Source: Hoeflea sp.
Lineage (GTDB): Bacteria > Pseudomonadota > Alphaproteobacteria > Rhizobiales > Rhizobiaceae
Length of the DNA stretch: 64,000 nucleotides
Reading direction: 5' to 3'
Assembly (NCBI GenBank): GCA_019084245.1
Contig: JAHRFE010000028.1
Coordinates: 620,001-684,000, forward strand
Below are positions 47,456 to 58,313 of this stretch, piece after piece. The stretch's first letter is position 1, and every line of letters starts with the position of its first letter. Position numbers and translations under genes: made by a program. The notes beneath the pieces were generated by a model. That model was not told where the DNA came from. It did not search any database and saw only the letters and a list, made by a program, of their open reading frames with translations.

Positions 47456-49999
47456 TTACTCGGCCGCGTTGCGGGCAAGTGGACGGGCAGTGGGGAACCG
47501 GCAGATAACTGTCGCCCCGCCCTCGGTCCCGCCTTCAATCGAAACGGTTCCGTTGTGCAGCCCGACAAAACTCTGGACGATCGACAAGCCCAGTCCGGCG
47601 CCTCGGCGCCGGCCGGTCTGGCCGTTGGTTTCAAAGCGGGCAAACACATCCTTGCGCGCGCCTTCGGGAATTCCGGGGCCTGAATCCGACACAGAGAAAA
47701 CGACCGAATCGTCTTCCTGCGTGCAGCTAAGCCGGACAACCGACCCATCCGGGGCAAAATTCGCGGCATTCATCAACAGCTTGAACAGGATCTGCTTGAG
47801 CCGTTGATGATCTCCGATCATTTCTTCGGGTGCTTCGGCGATATCGATCTCGAGCGACAGGCCGCTTTCCTTCAGCCGATCGGAAATCTGGTCTCCGGCT
47901 TCGGAGAACAAGGCCGCGATGTTCACGGCATCCGGTTCGAGCCGCATGATCCCGGCGTCGACCGTGGCAAGGTCGAGAATGTCATTGACGATGGTCAGCA
48001 ACACCGAGGACGAGGTGGAGATATGGTCGAGATATTCGGACTGGCGTTCGTTGAGTGCGCCGAAATCCGGTGTGCGCAGCAATTCGGTGAAGCCGATGAT
48101 GTTGGTCAGCGGCGAGCGCAGCTCATAGGACACGTGCTGGACGAACTCGTTCTTGAGCGCATCGGCCTTGCGCAACGCCTCGTTTTTCTCGGTCAGCATC
48201 CGCTCGGCGCCGACGCTGTCGGTGACATTGACGAAGGCGATCATGGTCTGCCCGTTGGGCAGCGGAACGATGGCGTAATCCAGAATGAGGCCGGTGGTGA
48301 GTTCGATGCGGCCCTCACGGGTGCGGCGTTCATCCTCGAACCCGGTGATCGCTCCGGCAAACAGCTTCCAGCCGTCGGCCTCGCGATGGGACGGCTCGCA
48401 GGCTTCGGAAATGAGCCGGATATGCGTGCCCGGCTTGACCTGTTGCTCGTTCAGGCCCCAGAGCGCCCGGAAGGATGGATTTGACAGGCGGATCTTGCCA
48501 TCCGGACCGAAAACCGCGACGCCCTCGGCCAGGTTGTCGATGGTTTCGCCCTGGACCTGCAGCAGGGTGTTGTAACGGGTTTCGAGATCGACCTTCTCGG
48601 TCAGGTTCTCGAAGACCCAGGTGACACCGCCTTGCGGGTGGGCGTTGGCGAAGACATTGAGGGTCTGGCCATCCGGCAGGTGCCAGAGTTGCGGCGTGGT
48701 CTCGACAGCTCGGTAGGCCGAGAGGATCTGCTCCTTCCACTCGCGCCAGGCATGCGGCTCGGGCAGCTTGCCTTCGGCGCGGAGGCGCTCGAGAAACTCA
48801 GCGTTGTCGGGCCGGCGCGCCAGAAACGGCGTATCCAGTTCCCACAGGCGCTGGAAGGCCTGATTGTGAAACTGAAGCCGCTGATCGCGGTCGAAAATTG
48901 CCACCGGCGTCGCCAGATGGTCGAGCGTTTCGGCATGGCTCTGGATCGTACGCCGAAGTTCCTCGCGCAGATCCTCTTCAATCGACACATCCAGCGCCAG
49001 GCCGGCATTGCCGGACGGCGTCTTGACGTCAGCGACCTCAAGAAAGCGCCTATGACCGTGGATGACGGTCGAAATCTTGTCGAGAAACGGCCGTTCCGGG
49101 GTCACGGCTGCGCGAACGCGTTCGCGCGCGGCGGTTCCCAGCAGCTCCAGGCCGCGGGTCAGCACGTCCTGACGATCCGCGCCCTCAACGGCACGGGTGT
49201 AGGCATTGTTGACCCAGATCAGCTTTGCGTCCGGCCCGCGCAGCCAGACCGGCATGTCGATGACATCGAGCAACGCCTGGAACGTATCAAGTGACACCAG
49301 CAACCGGTTCCGCTCGGTCTTGAGTTCAGCCAGTTCGGCGCGGACATTGGACAGGGTGACGAAGCGGACAAAGGCGCGGCCGCCCGAGACCCGGCCCTGG
49401 GCCTCGACGACGTGGCCGCGGATCGTTTCCACAATCAGGTCAAAGCGCTCGGCCTGGGCCCTGAGCCTGTCGATGGCCTCATCCAGGCCGGCTGCGGATC
49501 GTGGTTCCAGCCAACGGCCAAACGCCAGGAAGTCGCTGGGCCGTTGCGGTGCCCCGGTCTCCGGCGCGAGATTTCCGAGCACTTCCGCGGGTAGCCCTAC
49601 GCCGTCCCACACCACGATCTGGCGATCCCGGTCAATGATCAGCGCCTGGTGTCTGGACAGCTTGGCATTGGCGTCGGCCAGGGAAGTCCGCAGCTCGGCA
49701 TTTTCCAGGTCGATCTTGCCGCGCTCGCGGATAAGCCAGATGGCCGAGATCATGGCCGCAGAAATGGCGCCGATGACCATGGCGAAGTTCACGACTTCCA
49801 TGGAGGAAACTGACAGACCGCCTGTTGTCTGGGCCAGGGCTGCTCCTGCGGGGGCGAGAAGGAAGCCGGTCACAAGGGCCGTTCCCGTCAGGAACCTGCG
49901 CCGGCATGCAACCAGACGGGACGCCACGGCCTGTTTCAAGCCGATGAAACTGCCGCGCCCCAAACTGTCGCGCCTGAGTGAATCTCTCTTCACCGGCAT
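47456..49999 (-). CDS. divL: DivL-like PAS-domain kinase with Tyr in place of the phosphoacceptor His
   Basis: Membrane-anchored protein of 847 residues. Hydrophobic segments lie near residues 36-56 and 70-90. PAS-like domains fill about 230-590, and the dimerisation and ATPase-like domains of a histidine kinase complete the C-terminus. The H-box reads FVQHVSYELRSPLTNIIGF: the position of the phosphorylated His is Tyr625, the hallmark of DivL, which in Caulobacter and Sinorhizobium controls the CckA-CtrA cell-cycle pathway through DivK. G-boxes are present (SDSGPGIPEG, GAGLGLSIVQSF). It leads the leftward series to tsaE-amgK; the upstream neighbour ahcY has a terminator, so divL has its own promoter. 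Confidence 0.88.
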   Translation of the reverse strand: MPVKRDSLRRDSLGRGSFIGLKQAVASRLVACRRRFLTGTALVTGFLLAPAGAALAQTTGGLSVSSMEVVNFAMVIGAISAAMISAIWLIRERGKIDLENAELRTSLADANAKLSRHQALIIDRDRQIVVWDGVGLPAEVLGNLAPETGAPQRPSDFLAFGRWLEPRSAAGLDEAIDRLRAQAERFDLIVETIRGHVVEAQGRVSGGRAFVRFVTLSNVRAELAELKTERNRLLVSLDTFQALLDVIDMPVWLRGPDAKLIWVNNAYTRAVEGADRQDVLTRGLELLGTAARERVRAAVTPERPFLDKISTVIHGHRRFLEVADVKTPSGNAGLALDVSIEEDLREELRRTIQSHAETLDHLATPVAIFDRDQRLQFHNQAFQRLWELDTPFLARRPDNAEFLERLRAEGKLPEPHAWREWKEQILSAYRAVETTPQLWHLPDGQTLNVFANAHPQGGVTWVFENLTEKVDLETRYNTLLQVQGETIDNLAEGVAVFGPDGKIRLSNPSFRALWGLNEQQVKPGTHIRLISEACEPSHREADGWKLFAGAITGFEDERRTREGRIELTTGLILDYAIVPLPNGQTMIAFVNVTDSVGAERMLTEKNEALRKADALKNEFVQHVSYELRSPLTNIIGFTELLRTPDFGALNERQSEYLDHISTSSSVLLTIVNDILDLATVDAGIMRLEPDAVNIAALFSEAGDQISDRLKESGLSLEIDIAEAPEEMIGDHQRLKQILFKLLMNAANFAPDGSVVRLSCTQEDDSVVFSVSDSGPGIPEGARKDVFARFETNGQTGRRRGAGLGLSIVQSFVGLHNGTVSIEGGTEGGATVICRFPTARPLARNAAE

Positions 50000-50127
50000 G
50001 TCCTGGTCCCCTCGCCGCCCGTCTGACTAGACATCGCCGATCCGCAAATTGCGCCGCCACAACGCAAAACGAATCAATGACCAAAAACATACCCGCTTCG
50101 CGAATCACGGAGAAGGGGAGGAAGCGC

Positions 50128-50166
50128 AAAAAGAAACCGCACCCTTGTTGTCAAGGATGCGGTTTC
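50128..50166 (-). terminator. ahcY intrinsic terminator
   Basis: GAAACCGCATCCTTG pairs with CAAGGGTGCGGTTTC (one mismatch, ACAA loop) and is followed leftward by TTTTT. It lies 28 bases after the ahcY stop. Confidence 0.92.
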
Positions 50167-50193
50167 AATATGTTGTGGGTATCTGCCGGAAAA

Positions 50194-51588
50194 TTAGTAC
50201 CGGTAGTGTTCCGGCTTGAACGGGCCTTCCACGGTCACGCCGATATAGTCGGCCTGCTCGGTGTGAAGCTGGGTCAACTTCGCGCCGATCTTGTCGAGAT
50301 GCAGACGGGCGACCTTTTCATCGAGGTGCTTGGGCAGCACATAGACCTGGTTCTGGTACTCGTCGCCCTTGGTCCAGAGCTCGATCTGCGCCAGCACCTG
50401 GTTGGTGAAGGACGCCGACATAACGAAGCTCGGGTGACCGGTGGCGTTGCCGAGATTGAGCAGACGGCCCTGGCTCAGAAGGATCATGCGATTGCCCGAG
50501 GGCATCTCGATCATGTCGACCTGGTCCTTGATGTTGGTCCATTTGTGGTTCTTGAGCGCGGCGACCTGGATCTCGTTGTCGAAGTGGCCGATGTTGCCGA
50601 CAATGGCCATGTCCTTCATCTCGCGCATGTGCTCGAGCCGGATCACGTCCTTGTTGCCGGTGGTGGTGATGAAGATGTCGGCGCTCTTGACCACATCTTC
50701 GAGCAGGACCACTTCGAAGCCATCCATGGCGGCCTGCAAGGCGCAGATCGGATCGATTTCGGTGACCTTGACCCGGGCGCCGGCGCCACGCAGCGAAGCC
50801 GCAGAGCCCTTGCCCACGTCGCCATAGCCGCAGACCACGGCAACCTTGCCGGCCATCATGGTGTCGGTTGCGCGGCGGATGCCGTCAACGAGGCTTTCCT
50901 TGCAGCCGTACTTGTTGTCGAACTTCGACTTGGTGACGGAATCATTGACGTTGATCGCGGGGAAAGGCAGCAGGCCCTTCTTCTGCAGTTCATAAAGACG
51001 GTGGACGCCGGTCGTTGTCTCTTCGGAGACGCCGACAATCTGATCGCGCACCTTGGTGAACCAGCCCGGCGAGGCTTCCATGCGCTTCTTGATCTGCACC
51101 TTGATGACGGCTTCTTCGTCGGAAGCGGGAACCGGGATGATGTCCTCGCCGGCTTCGGCGCGGGCGCCAAGAAGCACGTAAAGCGTGGCGTCGCCGCCAT
51201 CGTCAAGGATCAGGTTGGGTCCATCGGCGAACTGGAACGACTTGTCGAGATAGTCCCAGTGCTCCTCAAGGCTCTGGCCCTTGATGGCAAACACCGGAAC
51301 GCCGCTCTTGGCGATGGCTGCAGCGGCGTGATCCTGGGTCGAGTAGATATTGCACGATGCCCAGCGCACATCGGCGCCCAGCGCTGTGAGAGTTTCGATG
51401 AGAACGGCGGTCTGAATGGTCATGTGCAGCGAGCCGACGATCCGCGCGCCCTTGAGCGGCTTTTGCGATCCGAATTCCTCGCGCAACGACATCAGGCCGG
51501 GCATTTCGGTTTCGGCGATATCAAGCTCCTTGCGGCCAAAATCGGCCAGCTCGATATTGGCAACGACGTAGTCTTGAGTGTCAGTCAT
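50194..51588 (-). CDS. ahcY: adenosylhomocysteinase
   Basis: SAH hydrolase of 464 residues, splitting S-adenosylhomocysteine into adenosine and homocysteine and so protecting methyltransferases from product inhibition. ATG 51588 begins the conserved [22 protein letters not shown]. The NAD-binding Rossmann motif is [18 protein letters not shown]. Substrate residues appear in [13 protein letters not shown] and [17 protein letters not shown], and the C-terminal PFKPEHYRY is the family's invariant ending, with the Lys-Tyr pair reaching the neighbouring subunit. A 20-base palindrome in the gap upstream is a likely SahR operator. A strong terminator follows. Confidence 0.97.
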   Translation of the reverse strand: MTDTQDYVVANIELADFGRKELDIAETEMPGLMSLREEFGSQKPLKGARIVGSLHMTIQTAVLIETLTALGADVRWASCNIYSTQDHAAAAIAKSGVPVFAIKGQSLEEHWDYLDKSFQFADGPNLILDDGGDATLYVLLGARAEAGEDIIPVPASDEEAVIKVQIKKRMEASPGWFTKVRDQIVGVSEETTTGVHRLYELQKKGLLPFPAINVNDSVTKSKFDNKYGCKESLVDGIRRATDTMMAGKVAVVCGYGDVGKGSAASLRGAGARVKVTEIDPICALQAAMDGFEVVLLEDVVKSADIFITTTGNKDVIRLEHMREMKDMAIVGNIGHFDNEIQVAALKNHKWTNIKDQVDMIEMPSGNRMILLSQGRLLNLGNATGHPSFVMSASFTNQVLAQIELWTKGDEYQNQVYVLPKHLDEKVARLHLDKIGAKLTQLHTEQADYIGVTVEGPFKPEHYRY

Positions 51589-51677
51589 ATGATTTTCCCA
51601 AAGGTTTTGAGATCCAGACGGGACAGGCTGGATTGCATGGCGGTGCAATAGCAGGAAAGGGCCATGCTGGCAATATG

Positions 51678-51697
51678 ATATAAAGATGTCTTTATGT
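51678..51697. promoter_or_regulatory. palindromic operator upstream of ahcY (SahR-like)
   Basis: ATATAAAGA-TG-TCTTTATGT: nine-base arms with one mismatch, in the HPr-ahcY gap, 90 bases before the ahcY start. Its form and place fit sites of SahR, the ArsR-family SAH-responsive repressor of methionine-cycle genes in Proteobacteria (recalled, not checked). The sahR gene is not in the window. Confidence 0.55.
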
Positions 51698-51705
51698 GGG
51701 TTTGT

Positions 51706-51993
51706 TCAGGCGTCTTCGCCGAACTTGCCGGCAATCAGCACTGCAAGCGCATCCAGCACCTCGTCCGCCTGGTGGCCTTCGGCTTCAACGTGAATCGAAC
51801 ATCCGGTGCTGGCCGCCAGCATCATCAACCCCATGATCGAGGTTCCGCCGACAGTCGATCCTTCACGCGTCACCCGCACCCTGGCGTCATAGCCCTCGAC
51901 GGTCTGCACAAACCGGGCGGAAGCGCGCGCATGCAGTCCGCGCTTGTTGACGATCTCGAAGGATCGGGACTTGACCGTGGCATCGACCATCAT
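51706..51993 (-). CDS. ptsH: HPr family phosphocarrier protein
   Basis: HPr-like carrier of 95 residues. The EI-dependent phosphorylation site is His21 in NKRGLHARASARFV, and the HPr-kinase target is Ser52 in GGTSIMGLMML (equivalent to Ser46 of Bacillus). Both sites are present, in agreement with the hprK gene nearby. Its ATG overlaps the IIA stop (ATGA). With no IIB or IIC genes, the set should act in regulation, as in the rhizobial PTS-Ntr/Man-type pathway, rather than sugar import. Confidence 0.94.
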   Translation of the reverse strand: MMVDATVKSRSFEIVNKRGLHARASARFVQTVEGYDARVRVTREGSTVGGTSIMGLMMLAASTGCSIHVEAEGHQADEVLDALAVLIAGKFGEDA

Positions 51994-52391
51994 TTGCCGG
52001 ACAGCAGGCGGCTTGCGACATTGATATATTTGCGTCCCGCATCCTGAGCGTCAGCGAGCGACTTCTGCATGTCATTGGAGCCGCGAACTCCGGCCAGCTT
52101 GATCAGCATCGGCAAGTTGACGCCGGCAATGACCTCGATACGGCCCGAATCCATAACCGATATCGACAAGTTGGACGGCGTGCCGCCAAACATGTCGGTC
52201 AGAATGATGACGCCATGGCCGGTTTCGACCCGCGACACGGCCCCGACAATATCGAGCCGACGCTGGTCCATGTCATCCTCGGGTCCGATACAGACTGTTT
52301 CAAGGGCGGTTTGGGATCCGACCACATGCTCTAGCGCATGCCGAAACTCCTCCGCGAGCTTGCCATGGGTGACAAGCACCAATCCGATCAT
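51990..52391 (-). CDS. PTS IIA component, mannose (EIIA-Man) type
   Basis: Single-domain IIA protein of 133 residues with phosphorylated His9 in GLVLVTHGKLAEEF and the fold signature VIILTDMFGGTPSNLS. It receives phosphate from HPr, encoded directly downstream with a four-base overlap. No mannose-type IIB/IIC/IID genes are present, so it probably serves as a phosphorylation-state sensor; in alphaproteobacteria such orphan EIIA-Man proteins interact with regulatory targets. It is separated from hprK by 157 bases in which I see no gene or clear signal. Confidence 0.92.
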   Translation of the reverse strand: MIGLVLVTHGKLAEEFRHALEHVVGSQTALETVCIGPEDDMDQRRLDIVGAVSRVETGHGVIILTDMFGGTPSNLSISVMDSGRIEVIAGVNLPMLIKLAGVRGSNDMQKSLADAQDAGRKYINVASRLLSGK

Positions 52392-52548
52392 TTTGCCTCC
52401 AGCAGCATCCCACCCAGCCCTTGTGTCACCAGGCCATGCCGATTGCTTCGCAGCTGCGAACAGTTTTTCCGATTTTCATCTTGGACAGAAGCAGGCGAAG
52501 TTCAAGCCAAAAACGTCACAATTGTAGCAATTCTAGTCGCCATGCCCT

Positions 52549-53019
52549 TTATCGCGCCAGAAACAGCTCCGGCCGGCTTGCGAGGATGCAGGAAAGCGGA
52601 TCAGCTGCGCCATTGTGCCACAGACGCAGGAGTGGCACTGCAATTCCATTGCACGAAAAGGTTTCACTTTCTGGCGGAAGCCGGGTCGCGGCAGACGGCA
52701 CCGCAGGCTCCACCACAAGATTGACGACCGCCCGGTTGAGCCTTGGCAATGTGACGATGCCTGTGCCGCGCAGTTCCAGAAGGCCGCGGATCGGTTCGGG
52801 GCAGGACGCGATGCAGCGGCCTCCCCTGACCACCAGGCAAGTCCGGTCATCGGCAATCAGCGCCGCATTCCAACCCCGCGCGCGCGCTGCGGTGAGACAG
52901 GCGAAGGCGATGCTGCTTTTTCCCGACCCGGAAGGTCCGACGAACAACAGACCGGCCGGCCCGACGACGATCGCGGTGGCATGAATGCTCTCGCCGTCCT
53001 CAACAATACCCTCCGTCAT
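52549..53019 (-). CDS. hprK: minimal HPr kinase/phosphorylase
   Basis: Protein of 156 residues, about half the size of the Gram-positive enzyme. It keeps only the C-terminal catalytic domain: Walker A VGPSGSGKSS (about residues 26-35), the preceding SIHATAIVV strand and the HprK signature region GLLELRGTGIV. The N-terminal domain is absent, which is normal for alphaproteobacteria. It phosphorylates and dephosphorylates HPr on the regulatory Ser. It overlaps the end of chvG by four bases, so it is made with the ChvG/ChvI two-component system, tying acid and envelope signalling to the PTS. Confidence 0.92.
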   Translation of the reverse strand: MTEGIVEDGESIHATAIVVGPAGLLFVGPSGSGKSSIAFACLTAARARGWNAALIADDRTCLVVRGGRCIASCPEPIRGLLELRGTGIVTLPRLNRAVVNLVVEPAVPSAATRLPPESETFSCNGIAVPLLRLWHNGAADPLSCILASRPELFLAR

Positions 53020-54800
53020 GGGTTTTCGGCGGGCAGTTCAATGATGAAGCGGGCGCCGGCCCATGCGCCATCTTCCTTGCCCGGAATGTTCTCTGCGGTC
53101 AGGCGACCGCCATGGGCTTGGATGATCTGGCGGCTGATGGACAGGCCAAGACCGGAGTTCTGTCCGAAATCCTCCCCATCCGGGCGGTCGGTGTAAAACC
53201 GCTCGAACACGCGTTCAATGACTTCGGCGCGAATTCCGGGGCCGTTGTCATCGATCATGACCTGCACCATCCCGCGACGGCGACTGAGCCGTATGGTGAT
53301 GCGGCCTCCCGTCTCGGGCACGAAGGAACGGGCGTTTTCAATCAGATTGGTGACGACCTGACCCAGTCTGAGATCATGACCCAGAACGGTGAACGCGGTT
53401 TTCGAGCTATTGCGGCTGTCGACCTTCAACTCGATAGCCACACTCTTGCCGCCCGCGCGGATTTGACGAGCAATATCCACAAGGTCAGTGAGCAGCGTTC
53501 TCATGTCGACGGAAACGCCGTCCTGTCGCGCGAGCTCCGCGTCAAGCCGTGACGCATCGGAAATATCGCTGATCAGGCGGTCCATGCGGCGGACATCGTG
53601 CTGGATGACATCCATGAGCCGCTTGCGGGAATGCTCATTGCGGGCAAGCGGCAAGGTTTCCACCGCACTGCGCAAAGAGGTGAGCGGGTTCTTGAGCTCG
53701 TGGCTGACATCGGCGGCGAAACTCTCGATTGCGGCAATCCGGTCATAGAGCGCATTGGTCATGTCACGCAGCGCAACCGACAAATTCCCAATCTCATCCT
53801 GCCGGTCTGAAAAATCCGGAATCTCCTCGCGCGCCCTCACACCGCGGCGCACACGGACGGCTGCTGCCGACAAGCGTCTCAGAGGCGTGGCGATGGTGCT
53901 GGCAAGGAGCAGCGACAGGACAATCGTGACCATGGCGGCAACGCCAAACACCCTGAAGATGGCCATTCGCTCGGCATGGACGATCTTGTCGATATCGCCG
54001 GCCTGGGTCGACAGCAGCAGGACGCCCAGGACCGCGCGGAACCGCTGGACCGGGACCGCCACCGAGACAATCAGCTCGCCCTTCTCCGTCATCCGCACCA
54101 CAGCGCCGCGTCCGCCAGTCAGCGCATTCATCACCTCGGGATAGATCGAACCATCAGCACCTGGCGGCTCCCTGTAGAGCGGCAGGTCGCGGCGTTGGAA
54201 CAACCGGTTGAACCAGGCCGTCAGGGTCTCGGACAGGCTGATTGGCTCGGCTTCCGCCGGCGGCAGATCATAGCGGAGAACCTGGCCGCTGGTGTAGAGG
54301 TAGCGTGAATCCAGGATCAGGCTGGCATCGTCATCATAGATGCGCGCGCGCGTCCGGGTTGGCGAAATCAGCCGCCGCAACACCGGAGCCACGCGCTCCG
54401 GATTGATCGGGAAATCCAGATTCTCGTTGGAATTGGTGGGCGATATGCTCTGCCCGGCCTGAAGCTCAAGAAGCTTTTCAGGATCAATGGTGATCGAATT
54501 GGTGTCGACCGATGCCGATGCCGCCACCGCGCCGGCGATGATCTCGCCCTGGGTCAGAAGGCTTTCCACCCGGGCGTCGATCAGACCCTCGCGGAACTGG
54601 TTGAGATACAGGATCCCCGAGACCAGGACGATCAGCGCCGCCAGGTTGAGAAACAGGATGCGACGCGTCAGGCTGGAAAAGATCAGGTTGCCGAACATCC
54701 GGCGCACCAATGTCACCGGATGAATCCAGCCTTTCGACCGGCGCGGCTCTGACGCACTCTCGTCCTCGGCGCTGCCAATTTCCTCGGTTTCAGCCGTCAT
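53016..54800 (-). CDS. chvG: sensor histidine kinase ChvG (ExoS)
   Basis: Membrane kinase of 594 residues. Residues 45-65 are the first membrane segment. A large periplasmic sensor region follows (about 66-270), then a second segment near 280-300, a HAMP linker, the H-box SFAADVSHELKNPLTSLRSA with phosphoacceptor His367, and an ATPase domain ending DNGPGIRAEV and GLGLSISRQIIQAHGG. It is the ChvG/ExoS sensor that, with ChvI, responds to acidity and envelope state and controls succinoglycan, motility and host interaction; in rhizobia it is restrained by periplasmic ExoR, which is not in the window. It lies 45 bases after chvI. Confidence 0.95.
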   Translation of the reverse strand: MTAETEEIGSAEDESASEPRRSKGWIHPVTLVRRMFGNLIFSSLTRRILFLNLAALIVLVSGILYLNQFREGLIDARVESLLTQGEIIAGAVAASASVDTNSITIDPEKLLELQAGQSISPTNSNENLDFPINPERVAPVLRRLISPTRTRARIYDDDASLILDSRYLYTSGQVLRYDLPPAEAEPISLSETLTAWFNRLFQRRDLPLYREPPGADGSIYPEVMNALTGGRGAVVRMTEKGELIVSVAVPVQRFRAVLGVLLLSTQAGDIDKIVHAERMAIFRVFGVAAMVTIVLSLLLASTIATPLRRLSAAAVRVRRGVRAREEIPDFSDRQDEIGNLSVALRDMTNALYDRIAAIESFAADVSHELKNPLTSLRSAVETLPLARNEHSRKRLMDVIQHDVRRMDRLISDISDASRLDAELARQDGVSVDMRTLLTDLVDIARQIRAGGKSVAIELKVDSRNSSKTAFTVLGHDLRLGQVVTNLIENARSFVPETGGRITIRLSRRRGMVQVMIDDNGPGIRAEVIERVFERFYTDRPDGEDFGQNSGLGLSISRQIIQAHGGRLTAENIPGKEDGAWAGARFIIELPAENP

Positions 54801-54845
54801 GTCGCTTTCGCCACATCAAGCACCGGGCAAGAGGAGACCTGCCGC

Positions 54846-55562
54846 TCATGCCGCTTCCCTGAACCGGTACCCGACCCCATAGAGGGTTTCGATCATGTCA
54901 AAATCATCATCGACCATTTTGAACTTCTTGCGCAGCCGCTTGATATGGCTGTCGATGGTTCGATCATCGACATAGACCTGCTCGTCGTAAGCGGCATCCA
55001 TCAGCGCATCCCGGCTCTTGACCACGCCCGGCCGCTGCGCCAGCGACTGCAGGATCAGGAACTCGGTCACGGTCAGCGTCACGGGCTCGTTCTTCCAGGT
55101 GCAGGTATGGCGCTCCTGGTCCATGACCAGATTGCCGCGTTCGAGCGACTTTGTCGGCGCGCTGGTGGCGCGGCCGGGTGTGGCCGCCGCTGCTTCCCGG
55201 TTGGCGGCGCGGCGCAGCACCGCCTTGACCCGTTCGACCAGAAGCCGCTGGGAAAACGGTTTGGTGATGAAATCATCGGCGCCCATCTTGAGGCCGAACA
55301 ATTCATCGATCTCTTCATCCTTGGAGGTGAGGAAGATCACCGGAATATCCGATTTCTGCCGCAAACGGCGCAGAAGCTCCATTCCGTCCATGCGCGGCAT
55401 CTTGATATCGAAGATGGCCAGTTGCGGAGGACGCGCCAGCAAACCATCCAGAGCGGAGGCGCCATCGGTGTAGGTTTCAACACGATACCCTTCTGTTTCG
55501 AGCGCTATCGAAACCGAGGTAAGGATGTTGCGGTCGTCGTCGACGAGCGCGATTGTCTGCAT
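54846..55562 (-). CDS. chvI: response regulator ChvI
   Basis: OmpR-type regulator of 238 residues from ATG 55562 ([11 protein letters not shown], the usual N-terminus; three earlier in-frame ATGs at 55577-55586 are possible). The receiver domain has phosphoacceptor Asp52 in [11 protein letters not shown], Thr in FLTSKDEE and Lys in [11 protein letters not shown]. The C-terminal winged helix shows [23 protein letters not shown] and [17 protein letters not shown]. Between them is an alanine/threonine-rich linker of about 25 residues. It is the partner of ChvG and first gene of the series chvI-chvG-hprK. It diverges from pckA. Confidence 0.96.
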   Translation of the reverse strand: MQTIALVDDDRNILTSVSIALETEGYRVETYTDGASALDGLLARPPQLAIFDIKMPRMDGMELLRRLRQKSDIPVIFLTSKDEEIDELFGLKMGADDFITKPFSQRLLVERVKAVLRRAANREAAAATPGRATSAPTKSLERGNLVMDQERHTCTWKNEPVTLTVTEFLILQSLAQRPGVVKSRDALMDAAYDEQVYVDDRTIDSHIKRLRKKFKMVDDDFDMIETLYGVGYRFREAA

Positions 55563-55919
55563 GTCTGTCGTCTCCATCATGTTCAAGCACGCCTCTTAGG
55601 AAGTGCCCCCGCTAATCCGGGTCAGGCGCGTTATCGCGTCATTGCCGGGTCCCGCCGCCACGTCCATGAGGATAAAGTGAGAACAAAATGTGGCACAGAT
55701 CACCGGCGGTGTCATTCCCTCATTACCAGAGCCATATCCGGCGGGTTTGTCTGCAAGTGTCGATTGAACCGATTTAAATGGATGCGTTCTTTTTTAAATC
55801 GATTAATACTTTGATTTCATTAAGTAAACACCCAATTGCTTGTTGTTTTTTGTTATTCCCGACCCTATGTTCCGGCCAAATTTGAACCTGGCCTGCGCCT
55901 GAGCGAAAGGGAATCGGTA
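55563..55919. other. chvI-pckA divergent control region
   Basis: This is 357 bases without a gene, becoming distinctly AT-rich over the last 150. It must hold promoters for chvI and pckA. Two similar CGATT-centred boxes (centres near 55770 and 55800) lie about 120-150 bases before the pckA start. I cannot assign -35/-10 boxes with confidence. Confidence 0.6.
55764..55807 (+). promoter_or_regulatory. tandem LacI-type boxes upstream of pckA
   Basis: TGAACCGATTTAA (centre 55770/55771) and TAAATCGATTAAT (centre 55800/55801) share an AA(C/T)CGATT core, 30 bases (three helical turns) apart. The second contains the perfect palindrome AATCGATT. Rhizobial pckA is known to be controlled by the LacI-type PckR, making this a candidate site. 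Confidence 0.45.
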
Positions 55920-57533
<1,614 letters not shown>

Positions 57534-57560
57534 TCCCGCACTCTACACCGGACATTCTTG

Positions 57561-57600
57561 GACAGGCCCCGTTGACCCGGCGGGGCCTGTCGCGCATTTT
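57561..57600 (+). terminator. pckA terminator hairpin
   Basis: GACAGGCCCCG (57561-57571) and CGGGGCCTGTC (57581-57591) form a perfect 11-base stem. TTTT follows only after five further bases, so it is a strong hairpin with an imperfect tail. Confidence 0.65.
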
Positions 57601-57635
57601 CTGCCGGTCGAATTTTACGCCGGGAGATCAGCGTC

Positions 57636-58313
57636 ATGGCCCAAGCCGCACAGACCGTTGCGCTTTCGCTGGCGCGAAAGACGGATGCCGAGATGCTGAG
57701 CGGCGCACGCCAGTTTTACGACCTGATGCAGTCACGCCGCACGGTGCGGGATTTTGCGCCCGATCCCGTTGATCCGGAGATCATCCGACTGGCAGTCCGG
57801 ACGGCCGCAACCGCGCCGTCGGGCGCCAATCAACAGCCCTGGAGTTTTGTCGCGATCAGCGATCCCGGCGCCAAACGGGCCATCAGGCTTGCCGCCGAAG
57901 AGGAAGAACGCGCTTTTTACAATGGCAGGGCCGGAGAGGAGTGGCTAGGCGCACTGGCGCAGCTCGGAACCGACTGGGAAAAACCGTTTCTCGAAACCGC
58001 GCCATGGTTGATCGTCATTTTCGCCCAGCGCTGGGGCCTTGATGCCGACGGCCGCAAGATCAAGCACTATTATGTGCCCGAATCCGTTTCCATCGCCATC
58101 GGCCTCATGATCGCCAGCCTGCATTCAGCCGGCCTTGCAACGCTCACCCATACACCCTCGCCGATGGGGTTTCTCAACCAGATCTGCGGCAGGCCCGACA
58201 ATGAAAAGCCGCTGGTGCTGCTCGTTGCCGGTCATCCGGCGAAAGGTGCGCGGGTCCCGGCGATCAACCGAAAAGACGAACAGGATGTCCTTTTCTGGAA
58301 GACAGCGCCATGA
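57636..58313 (+). CDS. nitroreductase family protein
   Basis: Flavoenzyme of 225 residues. The FMN-binding N-terminus is [37 protein letters not shown], and the lid region is [26 protein letters not shown]. The ending ([14 protein letters not shown]...) resembles the subgroup related to iodotyrosine deiodinase and BluB-like reductases. The natural substrate is unknown. Its stop overlaps the start of arfB (ATGA), so the two are co-translated; a functional link is not obvious. Confidence 0.87.
   Translation: MAQAAQTVALSLARKTDAEMLSGARQFYDLMQSRRTVRDFAPDPVDPEIIRLAVRTAATAPSGANQQPWSFVAISDPGAKRAIRLAAEEEERAFYNGRAGEEWLGALAQLGTDWEKPFLETAPWLIVIFAQRWGLDADGRKIKHYYVPESVSIAIGLMIASLHSAGLATLTHTPSPMGFLNQICGRPDNEKPLVLLVAGHPAKGARVPAINRKDEQDVLFWKTAP

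Noticed and set aside
47456-49999. Sequencing or frameshift error explaining the missing H-box histidine
   Set aside because: The frame is intact and the Tyr substitution is the known signature of DivL.
51589-51705. SAH riboswitch upstream of ahcY
   Set aside because: The gap of about 117 bases shows no SAH-aptamer-like structure; a 20-base protein-binding palindrome explains regulation better.
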